Below are positions 1 through 9,672 of a stretch of 51,903 bases of DNA, piece after piece. The position numbers were made by a program, and so were the translations under genes. The DNA lies in assembly GCA_947493575.1 (NCBI GenBank), contig CANLRQ010000021.1, forward strand, positions 1-51,903, given 5' to 3'. Below the pieces are notes generated by a model. That model did not search any database and was not told the origin of the DNA. It saw nothing but the letters and a program-made list of their open reading frames with translations. Position 1 is the stretch's first letter. Each line of letters starts with the position of its first letter. This stretch comes from an uncultured Marinomonas sp. (GTDB taxonomy: Bacteria; Pseudomonadota; Gammaproteobacteria; Pseudomonadales; Marinomonadaceae).

Positions 1-76
1 ACATTCGATACTCGCCTCGAATAGCAGGCTTTTATCCACATGCTGAGGCAAGAGGACTTATTCGCACCTTCCTTAA
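1..76. repeat. Dispersed repeat family B, copy 1
   Basis: Direct repeat of the block at 114-189, with about 85% identity by eye. It holds two recognisable modules: ATTCGATACTCGCC plus GAATAGCAGGC at the left, and GACTTATTCGCACCTTCC at the right (55-72). Both modules recur at 36119-36351, the right one there in inverted orientation. It is non-coding. The element may continue left of the window. Confidence 0.7.
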
Positions 77-113
77 ACGCCAGCTCCATTTATTATGTTG
101 TGTATGGTTATTC

Positions 114-189
114 ACATTCGATGTTCGCCCTGAATAGCAGGCTTTTATTTGCATGCTGAGGAAAGAGGACTTATTTGCATCTTCCTTAA
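114..189. repeat. Dispersed repeat family B, copy 2
   Basis: Second tandem-like copy, 113 bp after the first and in the same orientation, ending about 40 bp before the ppx stop codon. It differs from copy 1 by scattered substitutions (for example GATGTTCGCCCTGAATAGC), so the duplication is not recent. No terminator is evident between it and ppx. Confidence 0.7.
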
Positions 190-228
190 TTATCGTTAGC
201 AGTCCTCTGTGTAACGGTTTTGTATTAA

Positions 229-1746
229 CTAACTAAAGGAAAGGGTGTAGCCCTCTACTGCAAGGTAATCGGCTTCTTGTTGTAATGTGGCCTTTGTCAA
301 AGGTCTGGAGTCTAGCCATTCGGGCAGGAATTCAATTTTTAGTGTTTTCCCTTCTGCTTGTAAAGTGAAGATTGGCATATCACCTTTTTTCCTATCGTGA
401 TGCATAACAATAGTAAGTCTTAATAAAATTGCTAATTTATCCAACTCAACTTGGTCGCTTTTGGTAAAACGGTATACCAAAGATTGACTAAACTTTCTTC
501 TATGACGTAGTACCAACATAGCCAGTGCTTGTTGCTCTTGTTGAGAAAAGCCTGGTAAGTCTGATTCACTGAGAATATAGGCTCCGTGTTTGTGGTATTT
601 ACTGTGTGAAATACCGAGACCAACTTCATGCACTAATGCGCTCCATCTTAGTAGGTCTTCCACTGCAACACTGTTGAGTTGCCAGTCATCTTTTACTTGA
701 GCGAGGGCCGATAGGGCTGTGTGGGCAACGAGTTTGGATTGTTGCGTATCTATGTGGTATTGATTAAGTAAATATTGAATGGTGCTCTCACGAATATCAG
801 ATTCGTTATAACGCCCCATGATGTCATACAGAACACCTTCACGTAACGCGCCGTTAGAGAAGTTCATCTGTTTAATATCAAAGCATTCAAAGATAGCGGT
901 GAGAATGGCGATGCCTGCTGCAAAAGTGGATTTACGCTCAGGCTTTAAACCAATCAGGTCGATTTTATCTGAGTGACCAGCTTCCAATAACGACTTTTGA
1001 ATCATTTTAAGGGCTTTTGGTGTAATGCCTTTTTTGCTCCAAGCATTTTCTTTAATGATGTTGTAAGCGGCTTTTATCGTTCCTGAGGAGCCAATGGCTA
1101 CGTCCCAGTCTTTCTCTAAGTAATCATCTTGAATGCCTAGTAATTCTAGGCGAGCGGCTGTGACGGCTTTTTGAAAGTTAGATTTATTGATATTGCCATT
1201 TGCAAAAAAGCGCTGGCGGAAACTAACACAGCCCATATGTAGACTGTCTGTAAGGATGGGCTTAAGTTGTTGGCCAATAATAAGTTCTGTACTACCACCA
1301 CCAATATCAACGACCAAGCGTTTTTGCTCACCATGGTCCATGGTATTTGATACACCAACATAAATTAGACGAGCTTCTTCTCTACCAGCAATAATTTCTA
1401 CAGGGTGAGAGATGATGTCCATCGCTTTGCCTATAAAGCTATATCTATTACTGGCAACTCTTAGAGCATTGGTTCCCACAATACGTACTGAGCCAGGGGG
1501 CATGTCCTCAATGATCTGAGCAAAACGTGCAAGGCAGTCGAGGCCTCTCTGTTCTGCTTCTTCACTTAAAACGCCTTCGTTTAAACCTGCTGCTAACTGA
1601 ACTTTTTCGCCATATTCGTTAGTGATACGCAATTGACCATGATGAATTTGCGCAGTTACCATGTGGAAACTATTCGATCCTAAATCGATAGCTGCAATTT
1701 TTTCAAATGGTAAATTATGAGATTGTTGTTGAAAGAGTGATTGCAT
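229..1746 (-). CDS. ppx: Exopolyphosphatase (Ppx/GppA family)
   Basis: Removes terminal phosphates from inorganic polyphosphate in the cytoplasm. The 505-residue product has the family length. The ASKHA phosphate-1 motif AAIDLGSNSFHM is at residues 18-29, a GREEAR segment is at 121-126, and the phosphate-2 motif VVDIGGGSTELIIG is at 145-158. The C-terminal HD-like helical half contains LVHEVG and LRHRRK. The ATG at 1746 gives the normal N-terminus. It is divergent from rho across a 429-bp gap. In pseudomonads ppx, trxA and rho are neighbours; no thioredoxin ORF is present here. GppA (pppGpp hydrolase) is the alternative, but the roughly 500-residue length and the neighbourhood favour Ppx. Confidence 0.93.
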   Translation of the reverse strand: MQSLFQQQSHNLPFEKIAAIDLGSNSFHMVTAQIHHGQLRITNEYGEKVQLAAGLNEGVLSEEAEQRGLDCLARFAQIIEDMPPGSVRIVGTNALRVASNRYSFIGKAMDIISHPVEIIAGREEARLIYVGVSNTMDHGEQKRLVVDIGGGSTELIIGQQLKPILTDSLHMGCVSFRQRFFANGNINKSNFQKAVTAARLELLGIQDDYLEKDWDVAIGSSGTIKAAYNIIKENAWSKKGITPKALKMIQKSLLEAGHSDKIDLIGLKPERKSTFAAGIAILTAIFECFDIKQMNFSNGALREGVLYDIMGRYNESDIRESTIQYLLNQYHIDTQQSKLVAHTALSALAQVKDDWQLNSVAVEDLLRWSALVHEVGLGISHSKYHKHGAYILSESDLPGFSQQEQQALAMLVLRHRRKFSQSLVYRFTKSDQVELDKLAILLRLTIVMHHDRKKGDMPIFTLQAEGKTLKIEFLPEWLDSRPLTKATLQQEADYLAVEGYTLSFS

Positions 1747-2175
1747 CCGTTAAGCCTTTGCCAGTGTCGAATAATCGCAAGGGTATCTTAGAATGTTAAG
1801 AAAGTCATGAATTTGGCGCATGATCAAAAAATTAGCAAAAAAATACAAATTCCTGCTTTTCCCTATAGACCTTAAGGGAAAGTCACACTATAGTAGGGTT
1901 GTCTGAGTTAAATACGATTAAATATATTGATTTGCTTCAATAATGATTAACAAAGACTCCAATCAAATCGTTACGACTACTTAGACTTAATTATCTACAG
2001 TTAGCTTTCTTTGCAACGTAAAAGATAATTTATCAAGGCTATATATGGATTTTCTCGTCTAGTTGCCGTTACATTATTGCTTCAAGAAAAGACTATACAT
2101 TTATTCACATTAACGTATTTATTTGAAGAGTAGACCCGTCCATTGTCCCCTAATGAGCAAACGCAAAATCCGTTT
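1747..2175. other. Divergent ppx-rho intergenic region, no gene seen
   Basis: This 429-bp AT-rich gap carries no ORF with a convincing start and no thioredoxin remnant. It probably holds both divergent promoters. A weak candidate for rho is TTGTCT near 1899, followed after about 18 bp by TATATT. Rho genes commonly have long autoregulated leaders, and the length here fits that, but no leader peptide could be identified. Confidence 0.5.
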
Positions 2176-3441
2176 ATGAACCTTACCGAATTAAAACAGA
2201 AATCAGTACAACAACTATTAGACATTGCTGCCGAGATGGGACTCGATAATATAGCCCGCTCTCGTAAACAAGATGTAATTTTTGCCATTCTAAAGCGTCG
2301 AGCTAAAGGTGGTGAAGATATTTATGGCGATGGTATTTTAGAAATTCTGCAAGACGGCTTTGGCTTTCTACGCTCCCCTGATAGTTCTTATCTTGCTGGT
2401 CCTGACGATATTTATGTCTCTCCGAGCCAAATTCGTCGATTCAATCTACGTACCGGTGATACGATTTCTGGAAAAATTAGACCTCCTAAAGATGGCGAAC
2501 GTTATTTTGCGCTCTTAAAAGTTAATGAAATTAACTTTGACAAGCCAGAAAGCGTAAGAAACAAAATCTTATTTGAAAACTTAACTCCATTGTTTCCAGA
2601 TCAACGCTTGTTGATGGAGGCTGGTAACGGGTCAACAGAAGACGTGACTTCTCGTATTATTGATCTTGTAGCACCAATGGGGTTGGGTCAACGTGCTTTG
2701 GTAGTGTCTCCTCCTAAAGCAGGTAAAACCTTTATGTTGCAGAATATTGCCAATGCAATTACTCGCAACTCTCCTGATTGCCATTTGATTGTTTTGTTAA
2801 TCGATGAGCGTCCTGAGGAAGTAACAGAAATGACTCGCACAGTGCGTGGCGAAGTTGTTGCTTCAACTTTTGATGAACCTCCAAGCCGTCATGTTCAAGT
2901 TGCCGAAATGGTTATTGAGAAAGCCAAGCGTTTGGTTGAACATAAGCGTGATGTTGTTATTCTGCTGGACTCGATCACTCGTTTAGCAAGAGCCTATAAC
3001 ACGGTTATCCCTTCTTCTGGTAAGGTATTGACTGGTGGTGTTGATGCAAATGCATTAGAACGCCCAAAACGCTTTTTCGGTGCTGCTCGTAACATTGAAG
3101 AAGGCGGTAGTTTAACCATTATTGCAACAGCATTGGTTGATACTGGTTCTAAAATGGATGAAGTTATCTTTGAGGAATTTAAAGGTACTGGTAACAGTGA
3201 ACTTCATTTGGATCGTAAAATAGCTGAAAAACGTACGTTCCCAGCGATTAATATTCGTCGTTCAGGTACTCGTCGAGAAGACTTGTTAACATCAGAAGAC
3301 GAATTACAACGTATGTGGATTTTACGAAAACTATTGAATCCAATGGAAGACGTAGCTGCAACTGAGTTTCTAATCGATCGTTTGAAAGTTACAAAAACAA
3401 ACGATGACTTCTTCGAGTCAATGAAAGGTAAAGGTAAGTAA
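2176..3441 (+). CDS. rho: Transcription termination factor Rho
   Basis: Hexameric RNA-dependent ATPase/helicase that ends transcription. The ATG at 2176 gives a 421-residue protein beginning [10 protein letters not shown], the canonical Rho N-terminus. An in-frame TTG at 2143 would add 11 residues and is less likely, although GAAGAG lies upstream of it. The protein has an N-terminal helical Rho_N domain (1-45), then the cold-shock-like RNA-binding domain with [20 protein letters not shown], then the RecA-type ATPase with Walker A SPPKAGKT (about 178-185), [15 protein letters not shown] and the Q/R-loop region [13 protein letters not shown] ([15 protein letters not shown]). It ends in [12 protein letters not shown]. 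It is followed by a strong intrinsic terminator. Confidence 0.98.
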   Translation: MNLTELKQKSVQQLLDIAAEMGLDNIARSRKQDVIFAILKRRAKGGEDIYGDGILEILQDGFGFLRSPDSSYLAGPDDIYVSPSQIRRFNLRTGDTISGKIRPPKDGERYFALLKVNEINFDKPESVRNKILFENLTPLFPDQRLLMEAGNGSTEDVTSRIIDLVAPMGLGQRALVVSPPKAGKTFMLQNIANAITRNSPDCHLIVLLIDERPEEVTEMTRTVRGEVVASTFDEPPSRHVQVAEMVIEKAKRLVEHKRDVVILLDSITRLARAYNTVIPSSGKVLTGGVDANALERPKRFFGAARNIEEGGSLTIIATALVDTGSKMDEVIFEEFKGTGNSELHLDRKIAEKRTFPAINIRRSGTRREDLLTSEDELQRMWILRKLLNPMEDVAATEFLIDRLKVTKTNDDFFESMKGKGK

Positions 3442-3457
3442 TTTACTATTTTATCGG

Positions 3458-3487
3458 AAAAAGCCACTTTCATTAGTGGCTTTTTTG
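3458..3487 (+). terminator. Intrinsic terminator of rho
   Basis: AAAGCCACT, a short loop TTCATT, then AGTGGCTTTTTT form a GC-containing hairpin with a T tract 17 bp after the rho stop codon. It is a textbook Rho-independent terminator. Confidence 0.9.
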
Positions 3488-3629
3488 TATTTGTCATAGA
3501 AGTTTAACTTTAATAAATGCCCTTGTCATATTGTTTACTTCACTTTTACTTTTTTTCCTGAATAGAGTCTAGCTGAGAATAGATAAGTAGATTAAAGCAA
3601 GTATAACAAACGAGTTTTGGAGTTATGGC

Positions 3630-4346
3630 GTGAGAGATGTAATGGCCCAAGTGGGTACGATTGAACTAATTAATCACAATGTTTATCAAGTAACATTAAA
3701 GGTTGAACAGCAAACTTTTATTGCTGGTCAGTATTTGATGATAGTGCTACCAAGTGGAGAGTCTGTTCCTTATTCTATTGGTAGTTCACCAAACGAATTG
3801 CCTGAACTTACTTTGTATATTTTGGTTAATGACGAGGAATCTCTGGCATTCAAAGTGATTGAGTTTTTGAAGGGGCAAACGGACATTACCATTAAAATGC
3901 CAGGAGGCGACAGTCATATAGAGTCACCTCTTGTGACTTCTGAAGTGGATCATATTTTACTCATTGCTGGTGGAACGGGCTTTTCTCAAATCAAAAGCAT
4001 TTATGATCATCTAAGGAATCAAAACTATTCTGGTAAGGTTTCTTTCTATTGGGGGTTACGGACACCTGAAGATGTTTTTCAACAAACATGGATTGATGAA
4101 GCGTCGAACCTTGATGCTAATTTCTCTGTTGATGTGATCGTTAATGAGCCAAATGATACATGGAGTGGTCGCGCTGGGTGGCTTTATGAAGCTGTTCAAA
4201 GTGATCATCCTGATTTAAGCAAAAGCATTGCTTTTATTAGTGGTTCAGTTCCTATGGTATATGGAACAATGGATCAATTAAAAGCTCAAGGCTTAGAAGA
4301 TGCTCAATGTGTTTCTGATGTATTCGCTTATGCTCCACGATCTTAG
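3630..4346 (+). CDS. fre: NAD(P)H-flavin reductase
   Basis: Uses NAD(P)H to reduce free flavins and, in related bacteria, ferric complexes. The 238-residue product matches Fre length (about 233). The N-terminal flavin-binding barrel carries GQYLMIVLPSGESVPYSIGSSP (RPFS-type motif, here VPYSIGS), and the nucleotide-binding half carries LLIAGGTGFSQIKSI, FYWGLRTPEDVF and VSDVFAYAP. The GTG at 3630 has GGAG (3619-3622) 7 bp upstream; an ATG at 3642 is an alternative start giving MAQVGTIELI. In relatives fre lies near rho and ubiD; ubiD is not present here. It ends against a palindromic repeat shared with lysO. Confidence 0.9.
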   Translation: MRDVMAQVGTIELINHNVYQVTLKVEQQTFIAGQYLMIVLPSGESVPYSIGSSPNELPELTLYILVNDEESLAFKVIEFLKGQTDITIKMPGGDSHIESPLVTSEVDHILLIAGGTGFSQIKSIYDHLRNQNYSGKVSFYWGLRTPEDVFQQTWIDEASNLDANFSVDVIVNEPNDTWSGRAGWLYEAVQSDHPDLSKSIAFISGSVPMVYGTMDQLKAQGLEDAQCVSDVFAYAPRS

Positions 4347-4423
4347 TTGGAAACTTACCAACTAGCATGTTTTAAGGATACGTTAGGATAGAGACATAAT
4401 AATCATCCTAAGTGATGTATTTG

Positions 4424-4492
4424 AAGAGGCCTTAGTACTACTACTACGCTTACTAATATTTAGTAGCTCGTGACTTAGTGAAAAGGCCTCTT
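4424..4492 (+). repeat. Palindromic repeat family A, copy 1 (diverged, 69 bp)
   Basis: Inverted termini AAGAGGCCTT and AAGGCCTCTT enclose ACTACTACGCTTACTAATA and GCTCGTGACTT, which are recognisable family A core segments. The termini differ from the family norm (GACCTTT/AAAGGTC), but both arms have changed together so pairing is kept. It lies between the convergent ends of fre and lysO and could act as a two-way terminator (inference). Confidence 0.75.
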
Positions 4493-4536
4493 AAAGTGTT
4501 CCAGCTTTTTAAATTCTTGTTCCTCTCTTGTTGTGT

Positions 4537-5463
4537 TTACATTTCTAAGAATAAAGGGATGAGAATCGGTGTAAGTAAGCTCATTATAAAACCACTTGCG
4601 ATGCAAATCGGAATGACTTCAGCACTATGGAATCGACTGAGCATGGGAAGTGTGAAGTCCATTGCTGTGGCACCAGAAAAGCCGATAGAAAGGTGAGGGC
4701 TGATTCTTGAAAAAATAGGGATAAGCATTAGCGTGAAAATTTCACGGCTTAAATCCAATAGAAAAGCTGTTGTTCCAAGAACTGGATTTCCTAACCCAGT
4801 AATTAAAATCCCCGATAAACTGTACCAACCAAATCCAGAAACGACAGCCAATCCATGTTGCCATGGTATATCAACTATAAGAGCAGTTGTTAGCCCCGCA
4901 AACAATGTACTGAATACGGTAACGCTGGCAATGATAACCCCCTGACTGTTGAGAAAAAGTTTCCGTAAGCGATAGTGCCCTTGACGCAACTGACAGCCAA
5001 TTAGAAAGAGTAATAGATACAGAAGGAACATGACTAAATTATCTATATAAGTAGCAAAGTCAGCAAAGAAATACCCTAATACACTACCAATCAAAACCCA
5101 GCCAATTGTTTTTAGAGCCTCATTTAGAATGGCCCAACTGAGAATATCTTTAGTCGATATTGTTGATTGGGATGGATGATGTCTCGATGTTTTATTAACA
5201 AAGTAGCGGCCAGAAAAGAAAAGGGCCGTCCAGCTAAAAAAGCAAATCATTATCAAAAATAAAACGGCTTGTTGTCCTGCGGTAAGCAGTTTTTCCGAAA
5301 AGTTTTCCAAAGCGCCTAAGCTAAACCCAATAAGAGCCAATATTAAATAAGTTAGCTGACTTAAAAGACCGTTTACTCTTGAAGGTGTTAAAGGGGTTAT
5401 ATGAACCCAGTAACCGACTAATAATGCGAATAATAAAGGGCCAAGTGTAAAAATAACGGTCAT
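4537..5463 (-). CDS. lysO: L-lysine exporter, LysO family (DUF340)
   Basis: Inner-membrane exporter. The 308-residue, highly hydrophobic protein matches E. coli LysO (YbjE, 299 residues) along its length. Shared signatures are LLFLIGCQLRQG, the central SGFGWYSLSGILIT, TTAFLLDLSREIFTLMLIP, GFSGATAMDFTLPML and the C-terminal GFIMSLLTPILIPLF. About eight to ten membrane segments are apparent. The start ATG at 5463 is followed by an immediate hydrophobic helix. In some bacteria lysine riboswitches precede this gene; the short upstream sequence here shows no room for or sign of one. It is transcribed convergently with fre. Confidence 0.9.
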   Translation of the reverse strand: MTVIFTLGPLLFALLVGYWVHITPLTPSRVNGLLSQLTYLILALIGFSLGALENFSEKLLTAGQQAVLFLIMICFFSWTALFFSGRYFVNKTSRHHPSQSTISTKDILSWAILNEALKTIGWVLIGSVLGYFFADFATYIDNLVMFLLYLLLFLIGCQLRQGHYRLRKLFLNSQGVIIASVTVFSTLFAGLTTALIVDIPWQHGLAVVSGFGWYSLSGILITGLGNPVLGTTAFLLDLSREIFTLMLIPIFSRISPHLSIGFSGATAMDFTLPMLSRFHSAEVIPICIASGFIMSLLTPILIPLFLEM

Positions 5464-5658
5464 GAAGGGTGAAATTTCCTTTTAGTTCATAGTACAAATA
5501 TGAGGTGATATTTTGTGTGTATAAAAGATGAATAGCAAGGCTAGAGTCAATTTTAGAAAAGATTTATAAGAATTTGGTAAATACGTATTAAAGCTGGATT
5601 ATATTAAGAAAGGTGCTACATTGTAGGCCGTTTTTTTTATGTTTCAGGGAATGTGTTT

Positions 5659-7038
5659 GTGTTTAGAAAATGGCCTAATTTAAGAGAAGTTCTTTTTCTA
5701 TTGTTTCCCATGGTGCTTACCATGACATTGGAGCTTTCGATTAGTCTGGTAGATACTCTGATGTTGGGCCGTTATGACGCTTACCATCTTGCCGCAGTTG
5801 GATTGGCATCCAGTTTATGGCTTCCTATAGGCTGTTTTTTAATCGGGTTGTCCTTTGGTCTTACGCCTTTAGTAACCAAGCATCTTCATGGAAGACAAAT
5901 AAAGCTTGTTAATATCTATATGTCCCAAGCGGTTGGTGTGTGTTTTTTCCTAGGGATAATAGGCATATTTTTGACTGCATTTTTGGCTCCTTTGGTTGTT
6001 CCATACATGGCGACTGAGCAGGTAACGCAAGATGTGACTGTTGGTTATTTGTGGTTGATTGCCCCTGCTATACCTATGTTAGGTATGATGACTGCCTATA
6101 AAAATTTATTTGAAGCAGCGGGGCGACCACACTTTCCTATGTTTGTCGCTTTCATGAGTTTAATACTTAATATTCTGTTTAATTATGTGCTGATTTTCGG
6201 CAACTTTGGATTTCCTGAAATGGGCGCAGAAGGCGCTGCCATCGCATCTACTTTATCGATATGGTTATCAGTGATGTATTTTTATATCTATGATCGCTAT
6301 TTTAATAAGAGACCGCTATTTACAAAGCTGGTTATTCCCTATGTGAAAAAGTGCGGTTTATTGTTGAGTGTGGGCATTCCGGCGGGCTTTGCCTTTTCGT
6401 TCGAGATTGCACTGTTTTCTTCTTTAACTTGGCTGATTTCATCTTTTGGTGATTTTGCTTTGGGGGCAGGGCAAATAGTGATGTCTTACAGTTCCATATT
6501 ATTTACCCCCATGATGGCCATGAGTGCCGTTGCGTCTATTGTTGTTGCAAAAGCACTATCAAAAGAGGGTGTGAGTGGGGTGAAACAAAGAATGAAGGTT
6601 TTATTGGGGTTAGGCGTTGGCTATTTTTTAGTGTGTTTCACATTAACTCAGTTTTTTAGTGACCAAATACCTTTATTATTTACCACAAATACCGAAGTGG
6701 CGGTAATGGCATCAGCGATTTTAATCGTATCTTCCACTTATCAATTTTCCGATGTTTTACAGACTATTTTTACAGGTGCTTTAAGAGGGTTCCGAGACAC
6801 TCGGTCGTCTATGATTGCATTTGGGGTGTCTTTATTTGGGCTAAGTATGCCGTTAGGATATTGGCTGTCACATTATAGCCCTTGGGCTGAATCACTTGGC
6901 GTATTGGGTTTCTATGTTGGCTTATTAGCAGGATTAACCTTGTTATCTATCTTATTGGCTTTACGGTTTCGGTTTGTTTATCGAAGAGCGCAAACACGGC
7001 TTATGTCGAAAGATGCAACTTTTACCAATATGGTTTAG
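5659..7038 (+). CDS. MATE family multidrug/toxin extrusion protein
   Basis: Na+- or H+-coupled efflux pump of the inner membrane, with 12 predicted membrane segments in two homologous halves. The first half begins LREVLFLLFPMVLTMTLELSISLVDTLMLGRY, with the MATE-typical VDTLMLG and AAVGLASSLW; the second has VGIPAGFAFSFEIALFSSLTWL. The GTG at 5659 is preferred because AGGGA (5646-5650) lies 8 bp upstream; a GTG at 5653 in the same frame would be too close to it. The product has 459 residues, the usual MATE length. NorM-like specificity cannot be assigned. It is divergent from lysO and ends before a hairpin shared with cobQ. Confidence 0.88.
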   Translation: MFRKWPNLREVLFLLFPMVLTMTLELSISLVDTLMLGRYDAYHLAAVGLASSLWLPIGCFLIGLSFGLTPLVTKHLHGRQIKLVNIYMSQAVGVCFFLGIIGIFLTAFLAPLVVPYMATEQVTQDVTVGYLWLIAPAIPMLGMMTAYKNLFEAAGRPHFPMFVAFMSLILNILFNYVLIFGNFGFPEMGAEGAAIASTLSIWLSVMYFYIYDRYFNKRPLFTKLVIPYVKKCGLLLSVGIPAGFAFSFEIALFSSLTWLISSFGDFALGAGQIVMSYSSILFTPMMAMSAVASIVVAKALSKEGVSGVKQRMKVLLGLGVGYFLVCFTLTQFFSDQIPLLFTTNTEVAVMASAILIVSSTYQFSDVLQTIFTGALRGFRDTRSSMIAFGVSLFGLSMPLGYWLSHYSPWAESLGVLGFYVGLLAGLTLLSILLALRFRFVYRRAQTRLMSKDATFTNMV

Positions 7039-7046
7039 AAAGATAA

Positions 7047-7090
7047 CCCTATTAAGCAAGGTGCTTGCTGCATCACTTTCTCAATAGGGC
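7047..7090. terminator. Hairpin between convergent MATE and cobQ genes
   Basis: Outer arms CCCTATT (7047-7053) and AATAGGGC (7083-7090) enclose an inner perfect hairpin AGCAAG-GTG-CTTGCT (7055-7069). It sits between two convergent genes, but the T tract is poor, so terminator function is a moderate guess. Confidence 0.4.
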
Positions 7091-7135
7091 TTTCATAGAC
7101 ACTAAAATGACTCCTTGCGCTATTAACTTGAGCTA

Positions 7136-8641
7136 TTAAATAGACAGTTTAAACTCCTCTGCTCTTTTTAACAACGCGTCTATGTCTAGGTGTTCTTCGC
7201 AGGAAGTAGCTAGCCGTTCTATTTCTGATTCTTTATAGGCATCGTAATTAAATGCGATAACATTTTTTACGCCTGCCCATTTTAATAGGGATTCTAGTGC
7301 TTCAGCTTGATCAAAAAGACCATGTAAGTAGCTACCAATAATCTGACCATCTTCACTGATGTAGCCTTCTAACTGGCCGTTTTCCAATGTTGAGAAGTGT
7401 TTATAAGGCTGGTGATGGGTTGAGATTCCCGCATGAATTTCGTAGCCAGACAGGTGAGCTTCAGACAACCAAGGAGAGCTTCCATTAATTTCTCCGTGTT
7501 GTAAATGAAGTTGTTTTTCTTCCTCTAACTCAGTCGTCATAGGAATAAAATTGAATCCATTTGTTTCGGATGGTTTATCGTTCTCAAGGCCTAATGGGTC
7601 TTTGAGATACTTACCTAGCATTTGATAGCCACCACAAATACCTAAAACTTTCCCTCCATAACGAAGGTGCTTGTTTAAGTAAGATTCCCACTCTTGCTCT
7701 TTTAAAAAGTTTAAATCCGATTGAACACTTTTACTGCCCGGAAGAATAACAAGATCCGCAGGGGGGATGGGTTGATTAGCATTAACGAGAGTAACATCAA
7801 CTTGGGGGTGTAAATTTAATGGATCCCAATCTGTATGGTTACTGACTCTGGGAAAGATTGGAATGACGACTTTTAAAGGCTCAATGGTTGAGTTTAATAA
7901 AGAATCGACTTGATTGTTTTGTGTAACAGCATCCTCAGATTCAAGATAAAAACCTTTTAAATAAGGCAGAACTCCAAGAACCGGTTTGTTGGTTCTTTCT
8001 TCAAGCCAGTCTAAGCCCGATTGCAGTAGAGATAGGTCGCCTCGAAAACGATTAATCACAAAGCCGATAACTCTGTCTTGTTCAGATTGGCTAAGCAGTT
8101 CCAAGGTGCCAACTAAATGGGCAAATACTCCACCTTTATCAATGTCGGCAACAATAATAACAGGGCAATTAACACTTTCTGCAAAACCCATATTGGCGAT
8201 ATCACGGGAACGAAGGTTAATTTCAGCAGGGCTGCCTGCGCCTTCAACCAATACCCAATCGTATTGATCACATAAACGAGAGAATGATTGAAGAGAGGCT
8301 TTTTTCGCAATGAGTTTGTATTCGTGATAGCCCACAGCATTCATATTGCCAATAGCTTTACCTTGAATAATGACTTGTGCGCCTGTATCTGTATTGGGTT
8401 TGAGTAAAATTGGGCTCATATCCACATGGGGTTCAAGACCAGCAGCGTAAGCTTGTACGGCTTGCGCTCTGCCGATTTCTCCGCCATTTGGTGTTACTGC
8501 GCTATTTAGGGCCATATTTTGTGGCTTAAAAGGCGCAACGGCTAAACCGCGCTTTTTCAATAATCGACATAAGGCCGTAACTAACGTACTTTTCCCCGCA
8601 TCAGAAGTGGTGCCTTGCACCATTAAACATTTTGAAGACAT
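7136..8641 (-). CDS. cobQ: Adenosylcobyric acid synthase (glutamine-hydrolysing)
   Basis: Amidates four side chains of adenosylcobyrinic acid diamide using glutamine and ATP in cobalamin synthesis. The 501 residues match CobQ/CbiP. The N-terminal dethiobiotin-synthetase-like ATPase has [10 protein letters not shown] (10-19), [11 protein letters not shown] (38-48) and [12 protein letters not shown] (132-143). The C-terminal class I amidotransferase has the nucleophile C336 in [11 protein letters not shown] and the His of SYLHGLFD. It is divergent from cbiB across a short gap, so the two halves of the cluster may share a promoter region. No cobalamin riboswitch fits in that gap. Confidence 0.95.
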   Translation of the reverse strand: MSSKCLMVQGTTSDAGKSTLVTALCRLLKKRGLAVAPFKPQNMALNSAVTPNGGEIGRAQAVQAYAAGLEPHVDMSPILLKPNTDTGAQVIIQGKAIGNMNAVGYHEYKLIAKKASLQSFSRLCDQYDWVLVEGAGSPAEINLRSRDIANMGFAESVNCPVIIVADIDKGGVFAHLVGTLELLSQSEQDRVIGFVINRFRGDLSLLQSGLDWLEERTNKPVLGVLPYLKGFYLESEDAVTQNNQVDSLLNSTIEPLKVVIPIFPRVSNHTDWDPLNLHPQVDVTLVNANQPIPPADLVILPGSKSVQSDLNFLKEQEWESYLNKHLRYGGKVLGICGGYQMLGKYLKDPLGLENDKPSETNGFNFIPMTTELEEEKQLHLQHGEINGSSPWLSEAHLSGYEIHAGISTHHQPYKHFSTLENGQLEGYISEDGQIIGSYLHGLFDQAEALESLLKWAGVKNVIAFNYDAYKESEIERLATSCEEHLDIDALLKRAEEFKLSI

Positions 8642-8727
8642 GAATTGCTATCACTGTTAATTGCATTAAGGTGATAGAATTCTACCTGAATATTTTGTTT
8701 AACACGGTAACTTTGAGAAAACTCTTT

Positions 8728-9672
8728 ATGATTTTAGATTGGTTTTCAGCCACATTTGGGTCTTTGTTGTGTGCCCTGATAATAGATAGAATTGTGGGGG
8801 AGCCAAAATCATGGCACCCACTCGTTTGGTTTGGCGCTTGGGTTGACAGCTCTCGTTTATTTATTCAAAAGCCACTTGATTCACTAGTGCGAGATCAAAA
8901 AATAGCGGGAGCGCTTGCGTGGGCAATGGCGGTTTTACCTTGGCTATTGGTATTATTGGCCTTGTTTTGTATGTTGCCATCTAACGCTTCATGGTTAGTG
9001 TCCACTGCGGTTTTGTATTTCTGTATAGGTTGGCAGAGTTTAAGAGAGCATGCTCAAGCAATAGAAGAACCTTTGTTGCAAGGCAAGTTGGCGGAGGCTC
9101 GTATTGAAGTGGGTAAAATTGTCAGCCGAGATACTGAAAATTTAACGGAATCGGAAATCGCCAAAGCAAGTATAGAGTCTGTCTTAGAAAATGGCAGTGA
9201 TGCCGTTTTTGCTCCAATCTTCTGGTTTATTATTTTGGGGGCGCCTGGGGTGATGCTTTATCGATTAGCAAACACTCTGGATGCTATGTGGGGCTATAAA
9301 ACTGACGAATTTATTTACTTTGGATGGTTCGCAGCCCGTGTCGATGATGTATTGAACTTTATCCCTGCACGTTTGGTTGTTTATACCTATGCATTGTGTG
9401 GTGCTCTTCATGGGAACTTTTCCCGTGCTAAGCGCTGTGCAAGAAGACAATCATTATATTGGAAAAGCCCAAATGCTGGCCCTGTGATGGCGGCGGGTGC
9501 AGGTGCTTTAGGGGTAAAGCTTGGTGGCGATGCAGAATATTTTGGTAAGCTTGAAACCAGACCAACATTAGGTGAAGGAAGGGATCCTAGCGTGCAAGAC
9601 ATTGCTGCATCTATTCAATTGGTTGATAGAGGGGTTTTTGTATGGGTGGCCCTCATCTTCGTTTTGATCTAG
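8728..9672 (+). CDS. cbiB: Adenosylcobinamide-phosphate synthase (CbiB/CobD type)
   Basis: Membrane enzyme that joins adenosylcobyric acid to aminopropanol phosphate. It is called CbiB in Salmonella and CobD in Pseudomonas. The ATG at 8728 is chosen because it places the family N-terminus (hydrophobic helix, then LIIDRIVGEPKSWHPLVWFG) directly after the start; a GTG at 8671 would add 19 residues and lacks a ribosome site. The product has 314 residues, with VSRDTENLTESEIAKASIESVLENGSDAVFAPIFW-type motifs around residues 130-165. It overlaps the next gene, cobC, by 31 bp, indicating one operon. Confidence 0.92.
   Translation: MILDWFSATFGSLLCALIIDRIVGEPKSWHPLVWFGAWVDSSRLFIQKPLDSLVRDQKIAGALAWAMAVLPWLLVLLALFCMLPSNASWLVSTAVLYFCIGWQSLREHAQAIEEPLLQGKLAEARIEVGKIVSRDTENLTESEIAKASIESVLENGSDAVFAPIFWFIILGAPGVMLYRLANTLDAMWGYKTDEFIYFGWFAARVDDVLNFIPARLVVYTYALCGALHGNFSRAKRCARRQSLYWKSPNAGPVMAAGAGALGVKLGGDAEYFGKLETRPTLGEGRDPSVQDIAASIQLVDRGVFVWVALIFVLI

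Noticed and set aside
432..629. Short ORFs opposite ppx, rho, cobQ, astD, radA and the RTX gene
   Set aside because: They lie wholly inside well-supported genes in other frames, have no ribosome sites and no recognisable domains.
5464..5658. Lysine riboswitch upstream of lysO
   Set aside because: The gap to the divergent MATE gene is under 200 bp, and no conserved lysine-riboswitch segments are seen.
8642..8727. Cobalamin riboswitch between cobQ and cbiB
   Set aside because: The gap is under 90 bp and lacks a B12-box-like sequence.
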